This document shows positions 8,101 through 15,133 of a stretch of DNA of 16,823 nucleotides, piece after piece. The notes beneath the pieces were generated by a model. The model was not told the DNA's origin and searched no databases. It was given only the letters and a program-made list of their open reading frames with translations. Made by a program: the position numbers and the translations under genes. Origin of the DNA: Kiritimatiellia bacterium (GTDB lineage: Bacteria; Verrucomicrobiota; Kiritimatiellia; RFP12; UBA1067); the NCBI GenBank assembly GCA_900771305.1, contig CAAGNL010000474.1, forward strand, positions 1 through 16,823, given 5' to 3'. Every line of letters starts with the position of its first letter. The first letter of the stretch is position 1.

Positions 8101-9124
8101 CTATCCCTGGTTCCTGGACTGGGGGCGCGACACGTTCATCTTCCTGCAGGGCGCCATCCCCGGCGGCTTCGGGAAGGAGGCGCTTGCGATCGTCGAGGCG
8201 TTTGCGCGCTTCGAGGAGAACGGCACGCTGCCGAACATCATCTACGGCGAGACCGCGGGCAACCGCGACACGGTGGATGCGCCGCTCTGGTTCATCCGGA
8301 CGCTCGCCGTGCTCGGCAAGAAGGCGGAGAAGTTCCGTCCCGTCGCCGAGTCGATCGTCGCGAACTACGTGAAGGGCACGCCGAACGGCATCCACGTGGA
8401 CGCCGAGTCGGGGCTCGTCTGGTCTCCCTCGCACTTCACCTGGATGGACACAAACTATCCTGCCTGCACGCCGCGCATGGGCTATCCGGTGGAGATCCAG
8501 GCGCTCTGGATCGCCGCACTGCGGTATCTCGGTGGCAAGAAGTGGAATGCCCTTGCCGACCAGGCGACGGCGTCGCTTGTCCGGTTCTTCGTCCGCAAGG
8601 ACGAAGTCGGAGGTCTCTACGACTGCCTCGACGCGCCCAACGGCGAGCCTGCCGCCCAGGCTACGCCCGATGGCGGCGTGCGTCCCAACCAGCTCTTTGT
8701 CGTCTCCCTCGGCGTCTTCGATTCAATCAAACAATCAGACAATCAGGAAATCGTCCGGTCCATCGTGCGCGCCTGTGCGCCGCTCGTCATTCCCGGCGGC
8801 GTTCGTTCGCTTGCGCGGAGCGATGGCCGCTATCGAGGCATCTACGCGGGCGACGAGGATACGTCGCGCAAGCCCGCCTACCACAACGGCACGGTGTGGG
8901 CATGGCCGTTCCCGATGTACGCGGAGGCCTTGGTGAAGGCGGGGCTCGCCTCGAAGGAGACGGCACGCTCGCTGCTGGCCTCCGCCGTCGAGAACCTCAA
9001 TGCGGGTTGTGTCTGCCACGTCTCCGAAAATGCGGACGGCGATGCGCCGCATGCACAGAAGGGTTGCCGCGCCCAGGCCTGGAGCGCGTCCGAACTCCTC
9101 CGCGTGTGGCTCGCGCTCTCCTGA
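5156..9124 (+). CDS. bifunctional glycogen debranching enzyme (GH13 plus amylo-alpha-1,6-glucosidase)
   Basis: A 1322-residue, apparently cytoplasmic enzyme with two catalytic modules. The N-terminal half is a GH13 barrel: DLPANHTG (D226), DGFRCDAGY (nucleophile D299), FMLEGLGG (acid/base E328) and ETHDND (D387). The C-terminal ~400 residues are a GDE_C (GH133-type) (alpha/alpha)6 domain with LDWGRDTF (D992), NRDTVDAPLWFI, FTWMD (D1098), GYPVEIQALW, RPNQLF and YHNGTVWAWPF. In the eukaryotic enzyme the first module moves a maltooligosaccharide and the second hydrolyses the remaining alpha-1,6 glucose; the same is inferred here. The ATG at 5156 has AGGGAAG at 5141-5147; ATG 5174 is an alternative. 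It starts three bases after the WecA-like gene. Two low-GC octamer repeat patches (6997-7027, 8724-8755) interrupt the coding sequence without breaking the frame. Confidence 0.9.
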   Translation: MALCAFMRQNPEPDSYHLRWKGDLLEVSLTLDAPRRGRAAFRTEIGGAVIARRETIEQNDEGVTPLEKQWRDIPMMEASPGVWKTAVALGEVGIFHGKCCFFPEGGSVPEWPQGGNLTVKVEPAETRGGNSIYTVFPRQFGSFREVARRLDFIMDTMGFRIIQTLPVFPVPTTYAVMGEYGCPFAATDFFSVDPAMAEFDPYATPLDQFRELIGAVHAKGGRLFVDLPANHTGWASTLQTHHPDWFHRAADGKFISPGAWGVTWADLVELDYSHPELRAYMADVFLFWVRNGVDGFRCDAGYMIPEATWKYIVARVREEYPDTVFMLEGLGGKLEVTDALLNRAGLDWAYSEIFQTYDRGAFEWYMPAAIDRARKYGALVHFAETHDNDRLAKGGHTWARLRVALAALLSHQGAWGIANGVEWYATEKIDVHGKSDLNWGASDNLVDFIAQLNHLISHHPDFAGNEPISLVERGDGNFLAVTRGSTLVLANLDCGRGVSAHWDVAAFPASSDPDDLLLGRRVHAEDGLWLEPGEVRVLSHCPCAELPPPPLPPVPEGFAVDWNYPEDATRDVCVPAGCALKVVAPHPFRVRVIDGERTLAVERSVPAPSVDHSVNPQSNNQTILHLPAYVGDGTHANVRELVISVYAPGGVDRRQARVLLLPPADQARVKLVYTGDEIRRNLAYPGPGGLLETILSDGAGAASRVKLAWGEVRSQYDALFAANPNPHVPADRLTLWTRCRCWLQHEGYSREINVDCIDHFRADPAGRKAEWCFTVPCGLGRVAKFVFNLFLAQDGTGTAKLQVRRMPAGDAEVGAPVTLVFRPDLEWRSFHGTTKAQGAVENAFAGATRVLDESGFAFVPYGKNEQLVMHVSGGAFHPEGEWSYCVSHAEEAARGQDGCGDLYSPGWISCPMGIADEAAIEAFYVSDIRVAAFDEQKARRLMSERGEPVVTTALTVPFDAALREALKLFIVKRDDVKTVIAGYPWFLDWGRDTFIFLQGAIPGGFGKEALAIVEAFARFEENGTLPNIIYGETAGNRDTVDAPLWFIRTLAVLGKKAEKFRPVAESIVANYVKGTPNGIHVDAESGLVWSPSHFTWMDTNYPACTPRMGYPVEIQALWIAALRYLGGKKWNALADQATASLVRFFVRKDEVGGLYDCLDAPNGEPAAQATPDGGVRPNQLFVVSLGVFDSIKQSDNQEIVRSIVRACAPLVIPGGVRSLARSDGRYRGIYAGDEDTSRKPAYHNGTVWAWPFPMYAEALVKAGLASKETARSLLASAVENLNAGCVCHVSENADGDAPHAQKGCRAQAWSASELLRVWLALS
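6997..7027 (+). repeat. degenerate CAATCAGA octamer array, copy 1
   Basis: Units CAATCCC, CAGTCAAA, CAATCAGA and CAATCCTC follow each other in a strongly GC-rich gene. The 18-mer TCAAACAATCAGACAATC at 7007-7024 recurs exactly at 8727-8744. Here it is read as the residues QSNNQTI, in a linker between the two catalytic modules. Confidence 0.7.
8724..8755 (+). repeat. degenerate CAATCAGA octamer array, copy 2
   Basis: Units CAATCAAA, CAATCAGA, CAATCAGG and AAATCGTC run in perfect 8-base register. The stretch 8724-8744 matches 7004-7024 at 20 of 21 bases but is read in another frame, giving IKQSDNQ. It lies inside the GDE_C domain, just after the RPNQLFVVSL motif. Confidence 0.7.
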
Positions 9125-9178
9125 AACCAGAAACCTTGAATCCGGAACTTTGAACATTTAACTCGGAATCCTGAACTT
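9123..9178 (+). repeat. degenerate heptamer array spanning the gap before lnt
   Basis: Eight 7-base units in unbroken register: GAAACCA, GAAACCT, TGAATCC, GGAACTT, TGAACAT, TTAACTC, GGAATCC, TGAACTT. Positions 3 and 4 are AA in every unit. The array starts in the stop codon of the debranching-enzyme gene and ends within the TTG start codon of lnt, so it makes up the whole intergenic gap and may influence lnt expression. Confidence 0.75.
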
Positions 9179-10831
9179 GAAGCGCTTTCTCCAGTTCATC
9201 CCGGCATTTCTTTCGGCACTTCTCCTGTGGGCGGTGTTTCCGCCGATGGGGGAGGTCTGCGCCGTCGCATTCGCGTTGACGCCGCTGCTGGTTCTTTCCC
9301 GTCTGAGCTCGGAGCGGAAATCCGCCGCGCTGTGGTTCCTGGGAGGCTTCCTCTTCTGGTTCGGCACGCTGTCGTGGATGCCGGCGATTTCGAAGAACAA
9401 TGGCCCTCTTCCCCTTGTCATCCTGGGATGGACGGGGCTTGCGGCGATTTGCTCCGCCTACTTCGCTGTCTTCGGTTGGCTCAACGCCCGGGCCTGGCGG
9501 CGACTGGGAAAGTGGGCACTGGTGACGGAACCCATCCTCTGGGTGGGGCTGGAGTGGCTCAGGGGGTGGCTGTTCACGGGCTTCGCCTGGAATTTCCTGG
9601 GGACGGCCGTGGGGCAGATCCCCTCGCTGGCCGCACCGGCACGCCTGGGGGGCGTTTATCTCGTGAGCGCGCTCGTGGTGCTCGTGAACGGCGTCTTCGC
9701 GACGCTCGTCTGTCGGATGCTGGCGCAGATGGTTCCCGAACCAGTTGCAGGTTTGCAGGCTTCAGGTTCCAGGTTGTGCTTGGCCGAGCGCCTGGATGCG
9801 TGGCGGCTGGGATCGGTTGGCCGGTGGCGGCGGATGTTCGAGACGGCGGTGCCGCTGGGGGGCGTTCTGCTGTGCTTCTGGCTGGCGAATGCCTCGCGAC
9901 ATCAGTCGGGGGACGTCGTTCCCGTCCGCGTTGCCCTTGTGCAGCGGAATGCGCCGTGCGTCTTTTCGCAGCGGGATCGAGAGGAGGATCCCTACGAGAC
10001 CTTCGGCAATCTTTTGACAACAGCGACGGTGGCGCGTCCGGACCTTGTTGTCTGGGCGGAGAGCGCCATGGCCGAGTTCGGGCATCTCGGCAGCGACGGG
10101 GCACGGCATGCGGCGCTCTACTTCTCTCGCATGACGGGAGGAGCCTCGTTGCTGGCGGGGGGGGACTGGTGGTATCAGGTCGATTCGGAGAAGGGGGCGG
10201 AGCGTCGTTGCTGGAATGGCGCGGGGCTCTACACGCCCACATCCACAAACGTCCAGATTCAGGTCTACGGGAAGCAGCACCTGGTGCCGTTTGGCGAATT
10301 CATCCCGTTCGACAAGTGGATTCCAGTGCTGCAGAAGCTTTCGCCCATTGGACTCTCCCTCTGGCCGGGTGAGGCGAAGACACTGAAGCTCAGGCTGAAT
10401 CGTCCGGATGGGGCGTCCGTTCTGATCGCGCCGCTGATCTGCTTTGAAGACACTGACCCGTCCCTTGCCCGCAAGGCGGCCAGGCTTGGTGCCCAGACCA
10501 TCGTGCTCATCACGAACGACAGCTGGTTCTCGCATTCGCAGGAGACGGTGCAGCACGCCTGGCAGTCAGTCCTTCGGGCAATCGAGACGGGGATTCCCGT
10601 GATCCGCGTGGGCAATTCGGGTGTGACGGGAATCATCTATCCGTCGGGACGGACCCGCTGGCTCGAGGACGGCGATGGACGGAGGCTCGTTGATTCTCCG
10701 GGAACGATGGTGGAGACCGTTCCCGTGGCCGCCAATCCCACCTTGACGCCCTATTCCCGCGTCGGCGATCTCCCGCTCCTCCTACTCTTTGCCGCTTCCC
10801 TGTTGGCCGTGTTTTTGGTAAAATCTCGGCC

Positions 10832-10835
<4 letters not shown>
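9177..10835 (+). CDS. lnt: apolipoprotein N-acyltransferase
   Basis: A 552-residue inner-membrane enzyme that adds the third acyl chain to the N-terminal cysteine of lipoproteins. The N-terminal half has several hydrophobic helices and the Lnt hallmark EWLRGWLFTGFAWNFLGT. The periplasmic nitrilase-like domain carries the catalytic residues Glu295 (WAESAMAEF), Lys366 (YGKQHLVPFGEF) and Cys422 (ICFEDTDPS), and a final helix closes the protein (LLLLFAASLLAVFLV). TTG at 9177 is the only reasonable start: an in-frame TAA lies at 9159-9161, and the first in-frame ATG would remove part of the first helix. No clear Shine-Dalgarno is present; the start lies inside a heptamer repeat array. A second repeat patch of the same type (9742-9776) adds a stretch of residues to the loop before the nitrilase domain. 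The stop overlaps the next ATG (ATGA). Confidence 0.92.
9742..9776 (+). repeat. heptamer array inside lnt, inverted relative to 9123-9178
   Basis: Units CAGTTG, CAGGTTTG, CAGGCTT, CAGGTTC and CAGGTTG. On the minus strand they read as (T/G)GAACCT-like heptamers, the same pattern as the array before lnt. They encode the segment around VAGLQASGSRL, in a loop that is variable in the family. Confidence 0.6.
10816..10824 (+). promoter_or_regulatory. extended -10 promoter for the ychJ-like gene
   Basis: TGGTAAAAT is an extended -10 (TG-N-TAAAAT) inside the end of lnt. The expected start of transcription is at about 10831-10832, on the ATG of the next gene, which has no Shine-Dalgarno. No convincing -35 is visible. 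Confidence 0.45.
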
Positions 10836-11331
<496 letters not shown>

Positions 11332-11335
<4 letters not shown>

Positions 11336-12096
11336 GTCCAGCGGCCTTCCTCTTCGACCTGGATGGCACGCTCGTCGACTCGGAGATGCTGTGGGCCCAG
11401 GCGATCGTCGACTGGTTGGCGGACCGTGGCCAGTCGACGACGGTCGGTGCCTTTGCCCCCATCATCATCGGTCATAGCTGGCTCGACATCCATGCGACGA
11501 TCCACGCCCAGTTCCCCGAGCTTGGGGCCGCGACCGCCGTCGAAGACGCGAAGGTTCTGCGTCCCTACTATGATCGTCTGGCGACGGATCCGGCGAAGCT
11601 GGTTGTCCCGGGATCCGTTGCGTTCTTGAAGAAGGTCGCGAAGATTGCTCCTTGCGTCGTGGTTTCGGGGTCGCCGCACGCCGATGTTGCGGCGGCGGTC
11701 GATCTCTGCGGAATCGGCGGTCTCGTCAAGTTCGTGCTGGGCGCCGAGGACTACGGGCGTGGCAAGCCTGCGCCCGACGGTTTCCTCAAGGCCGCCGAGA
11801 TGCTCGACGTCGATGCCAGCGAATGCGTGGTGGTGGAGGACTCCACCGCCGGCGTCGCGGCGGGACGCGCGGCCGGCATGCATGTGATCGGTCTCGACCG
11901 CAACACGGCCTGTCCGCAGAACTTCGCGGGCAGCGAATGGCTTGTGCGTGACCTTTCGGAGATGGATGTCGACGCGGTCTTTGGGGACGAGGGTCGTGGC
12001 CTCAAGGATAGCGTTCAGTTCATGCTTCGGAACTCCATGCAGAAGGTTGGCCATGTGGTCAAGAAGACCCTTGCGCAGAAACCGGAACAGAAGTGA
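11332..12096 (+). CDS. HAD-superfamily phosphatase / beta-phosphoglucomutase-like
   Basis: A 254-residue protein of HAD subfamily IA. Motif I is FDLDGTLVDSE (nucleophile D9, acid/base D11), motif II is VVSGS, motif III uses K145 in GRGKPAPDGF, and motif IV is VVVEDSTAG (E169, D170). A helical cap lies between motifs I and II, as in beta-phosphoglucomutases and sugar-phosphate phosphatases. The substrate cannot be deduced; no glucan phosphorylase is next to it, though the debranching enzyme is nearby. The ATG at 11332 overlaps the stop of the YchJ-like gene, is preceded by GGGAAGGG, and places the DxDGT motif at the usual distance from the N-terminus. An upstream in-frame ATG at 11287 would lie deep inside the previous gene and is rejected. 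Confidence 0.88.
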
Positions 12097-12126
12097 TTTC
12101 TAAGACCGACAACGGATAGTAAGCAT

Positions 12127-12936
12127 ATGTTGACCCTCATTCTCTCCGCCGTCCTGGGCCTCTGCGTGGGGCTCGGGCTTTATTTTGGAAACGCCCTCGG
12201 CTATGGGTGGAGCACGTTCTTCGGAGTGCTCTCCTTCGGCGTAACGAACATCGTGGCTGGAGTTCTGATCCAGAAGAAGGTCAAGGTCGCGATGGCGCGC
12301 GTGCAGGACGTCATGCTCGCGGGGCAGAAGCGCATGCAGGCGAAGATGGCCCGTTGGCAGATGCGTCCGCCGGGGTCCATTCAGGCCGCCCAGGCCGAGA
12401 TGGCCAAGGATCAGAAGGAGATCGTCGTCCGGGCCCTGGCCGAGACGGAGCCGCTCCACCGCTTTGACCTGTGGGTGCCTCTGATGAAACGCCAGATTGC
12501 CACCGCCCAGTTCCAGCTCTACTGGATGATCAAGGACTTCAAGAAGGTCGACGAGCTGATGCCGAAGGTCCTCTTCGTCGATCCGACGATGGCGGCGATG
12601 AAGATGGCCCGGTTCCATATGCTGAAGAAGCCCACCGAGGAGATCACCAAGGTCTATGAGAAGGGGTCCCGCCGTCTGCGCTACAACCAGAACGTGCTGC
12701 TCGCCGCGGCCTACTCCTGGATTCTCGTCGAGCGCAACGAGATCGATGCCGCATTCAAGGCCCTCAACCATGCACTCGAGAACAGTGACGACCAGACGCT
12801 CAAGGCAAATCGCGAGCACCTGGCGAACAATCGCGTGGCCCATTTCTCCAACACCGCGATCGGCGACCAGTGGTACGCTCTTCTGCTCGAGGAGCCGAAG
12901 GTGCACCAGCAGCGTCCGCGGATGCAGTGGCGGTAG
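12127..12936 (+). CDS. uncharacterised membrane-anchored protein with helical repeat-like domain
   Basis: A 269-residue protein that I do not recognise. Two hydrophobic helices (about 2-20 and 27-48, separated by a short Gly/Tyr-rich turn) form an N-terminal hairpin anchor. A basic, Met/Gln-rich amphipathic stretch (about 49-85, VKVAMARVQDVMLAGQ and onward) follows, and then an all-helical soluble part. The segment near VLLAAAYSWILVERNEIDAAFKAL (split here as two helices) has the helix-turn-helix spacing of a TPR-like repeat, so a scaffold role is possible but unproven. No catalytic motif is visible. It follows the HAD gene after 30 bases and precedes folB by two bases. There is no Shine-Dalgarno before the ATG, only a weak GATAGT box at 12115-12120 at leaderless distance. 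Confidence 0.8.
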   Translation: MLTLILSAVLGLCVGLGLYFGNALGYGWSTFFGVLSFGVTNIVAGVLIQKKVKVAMARVQDVMLAGQKRMQAKMARWQMRPPGSIQAAQAEMAKDQKEIVVRALAETEPLHRFDLWVPLMKRQIATAQFQLYWMIKDFKKVDELMPKVLFVDPTMAAMKMARFHMLKKPTEEITKVYEKGSRRLRYNQNVLLAAAYSWILVERNEIDAAFKALNHALENSDDQTLKANREHLANNRVAHFSNTAIGDQWYALLLEEPKVHQQRPRMQWR

Positions 12937-12938
12937 TT

Positions 12939-13289
12939 ATGGACCTGCTGAAGCTCAACGGCATCGAGGTCGAGTGCATCCTCGGGGATCTGCCCGAGGA
13001 ACGCGTGACGGAGCAGAAGATTCTGGTCGATGTCGCGCTGGAGATCGATCTCCAGGAAGCGGCGATGTCGGATTGTCTGGACGACACGGTGGACTATGCG
13101 CTGCTCGTGGGCAACATCCGCGAGGCGCTTGAGGACGCGAAGTGCCGCCTGCTGGAGCGCGCGGCGGACGTCGTGGCCGATGTCTGCCTCAGCGATCCCC
13201 GCGTCGAGCATGCCACGGTGTCCATTCGTAAATATGGAAGCGTCTCCGGCCTCGGCAGCGCCGAGGTCAAAATCACGAGGCCCGCATGA
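12939..13289 (+). CDS. folB: dihydroneopterin aldolase
   Basis: A 116-residue enzyme of the folate pathway that converts 7,8-dihydroneopterin to 6-hydroxymethyl-7,8-dihydropterin and glycolaldehyde. The length fits the family (about 115-125). The conserved positions are present: Glu21 in LPEERVTEQ, Tyr53 in DTVDYALL and Lys98 in SIRKYG, corresponding to the Glu22/Tyr54/Lys100 triad of the Staphylococcus aureus enzyme. The LLERAADVVADVCL helix is also typical. The ATG at 12939 lies two bases after the previous stop; an in-frame upstream ATG at 12870 would add residues not found in the family. The stop overlaps the next ATG (ATGA). No other folate genes are in the window. Confidence 0.9.
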   Translation: MDLLKLNGIEVECILGDLPEERVTEQKILVDVALEIDLQEAAMSDCLDDTVDYALLVGNIREALEDAKCRLLERAADVVADVCLSDPRVEHATVSIRKYGSVSGLGSAEVKITRPA

Positions 13290-15133
13290 AGGCGAATGAG
13301 GTGAAGAAGGCGGTCGTGCTGGCCGCAGGTTTTGGTACACGGCTGCGTCCGCTCACCCTGGTTCAGCCCAAGCCGCTGCTCCCCATGTGGGGGGTGCCGA
13401 TGCTGGAGCGCATTCTCTCGCTGCTCGAGAAATGGGGCGTCGAGGAGATTGCCGTCAATGCGCACTGGCAGGCGGAGAAGGTCCGCGAGTACATTCTGAA
13501 CCGCACGGGTGTCGCGAAGGTCACCGTCGCCGAGGAGCCCGAGATTTTGGGCACGGGTGGTGTGTTGAACCCGTTGCGCTACTTCCTTGGCACGGATCCA
13601 TTCTGGCTGGTGAATGGCGACATCGTCATTGAGGGCCTTGATCCGCAGTCGATCGTGGACGCCTACGAAAAGAGCGGTTCCTTTGCCGGCTGCTGGATGA
13701 GCGAGGCGTTTGGCCCGCGTACCATCGAGGCCGATTTCGACGGGCATATCTGCAACTGGAAGAGCGATGTCGCCGGTGATGACGGCACCTACACCTACTG
13801 CGGCGTCGCCCTGCTGGGACCTCAGGTGCTCGACTACGTGAAGCCCGAGGGATTCTCGTCCATCGTCGAGGCCTACGAGAAGGCGATGATGACCGATGGG
13901 CACATCGTCCGCGGAGCGGATCCCGATGGCGCCTACTGGGCGGACTGTGGTACGCTCGAAACCTATCTGGAAACCCATGCCGCATTGAATCCCGAGCGGT
14001 TCGACGAGAATCCGAACGTGCTCTTCCCTGGTGTCAAGCTGGTGGAGTCCGCCGATCTCGCGGGCTGCGTCGTCACGGGCGGACTCGTGGGCGGAACCTT
14101 CGAGACGACGGCGCTCGTGGGTGTCGACCAGATCGGAAGTGCCCGCCTCACCGCCCTTGCGGAGGCATTGGGCTGGAAGCCCGCGGACGTAGCTGCCGAG
14201 TTCCTCGGCACGCGCGGGAGCGATCGGACCTTCTGGCGCTTCGTGCACGGCGACGATCGTGCGATCGCGATCGAGTACGACGACGCGAAGCGCCCCGAGA
14301 ACGCCCGCTATGCCCACCATGCGAAGCTGCTTGCGAATGCCGGCGTGCCGGTGCCCCGCATCCTCGCGGATCTGCCCGAACGCAAGGTTGTGGCGCTCGA
14401 GGATCTTGGCGGCGATGCGCTCGAGGCGCGTGCAGCCAAGAAGGGCGCGGACCTCGTCAAGCTCTACACGCCCGTTGTGAAGGCCCTCAGAACCATGCAC
14501 GAGAAGGGCACGGAGCTCGTGCTGCGCGAAGAGGGCGATGCCCTCGAACCCGCATTCGGGCCAGACCTCTACAAGTGGGAGCGTGACCTTTTCGAGACCT
14601 ACTGCGTGAAGGCCCGCTATGGCTACGAGGAGGGACTGCCGGCGGAGGTTCGCGCGGACCTGGAGACGGTCGCCGATGTGTTGACGCGCCAGCGTCCCGT
14701 GCTTGTCCATCGTGACTTTCAGAGCTCGAACGTGCTTTATCGTCCGGATGGCAAGCCTGCCTTCATCGACTTCCAGGGAATGCGCCTTGGATCGGCCGCG
14801 TATGACCTCGCCTCGTTGCTCTACGACCCCTATGCGCCGCTCGAGGAGCGCGAACGTATGGCGCTCGTGAAGGTCTATCCCGTCGAAAAGCTCGCCTTTG
14901 GCGCGGTGCAGCGCCTTGTGCAGGCCCTGGGCGCCTTCGGGCGGCTCGCCTCCGTGGGACAGCCCCAGTTCGGCAAGTACGTGCCGCGGGCGCTCTCGAA
15001 TCTCCTGGCGGCGGCGGACGAGGCCGATCTCGACGCGCTTGGTGGTTTCGTCGAGGACCTCCTCGCGAAGGAGGAGATCCGTCTCGGGCACTTCCACCAC
15101 CATCATCACGACGACGAAGAAGACGAGGAATGA
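13286..15133 (+). CDS. fused nucleotidyltransferase / sugar kinase (MurU-AmgK-like)
   Basis: A 615-residue two-domain protein. Residues 1-235 are a sugar-1-phosphate nucleotidyltransferase with the signature LAAGFGTRLRPLT, KPLLPMWG, GTGG and NGD (D112). Residues ~300-590 are an aminoglycoside-phosphotransferase/choline-kinase-like domain with VHRDFQSSN (catalytic D477, N482) and IDFQGMRLGSAAYD (metal-binding D495). In Pseudomonas, AmgK phosphorylates MurNAc or GlcNAc at C1 and MurU turns MurNAc-1-phosphate into UDP-MurNAc for peptidoglycan recycling; the HRDFQ/DFQ pattern is AmgK-like. A single chain doing both steps is therefore the best guess, though other sugars are possible. The C-terminus is an unusual His/acidic tail (HFHHHHH from 602, then D/E to 615). 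It overlaps folB by ATGA and its own stop overlaps the next ATG. Confidence 0.85.
   Translation: MKANEVKKAVVLAAGFGTRLRPLTLVQPKPLLPMWGVPMLERILSLLEKWGVEEIAVNAHWQAEKVREYILNRTGVAKVTVAEEPEILGTGGVLNPLRYFLGTDPFWLVNGDIVIEGLDPQSIVDAYEKSGSFAGCWMSEAFGPRTIEADFDGHICNWKSDVAGDDGTYTYCGVALLGPQVLDYVKPEGFSSIVEAYEKAMMTDGHIVRGADPDGAYWADCGTLETYLETHAALNPERFDENPNVLFPGVKLVESADLAGCVVTGGLVGGTFETTALVGVDQIGSARLTALAEALGWKPADVAAEFLGTRGSDRTFWRFVHGDDRAIAIEYDDAKRPENARYAHHAKLLANAGVPVPRILADLPERKVVALEDLGGDALEARAAKKGADLVKLYTPVVKALRTMHEKGTELVLREEGDALEPAFGPDLYKWERDLFETYCVKARYGYEEGLPAEVRADLETVADVLTRQRPVLVHRDFQSSNVLYRPDGKPAFIDFQGMRLGSAAYDLASLLYDPYAPLEERERMALVKVYPVEKLAFGAVQRLVQALGAFGRLASVGQPQFGKYVPRALSNLLAAADEADLDALGGFVEDLLAKEEIRLGHFHHHHHDDEEDEE

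Noticed and set aside
12870..12938. Upstream ATG for folB
   Set aside because: The extra 23 residues are not part of the family and overlap the previous gene; ATG 12939 gives standard length.
15095..15132. His run at the end of the fused kinase as a cloning tag
   Set aside because: It is continuous with a natural acidic tail, uses mixed CAC/CAT codons, and its end overlaps the next native gene, so it is genomic.
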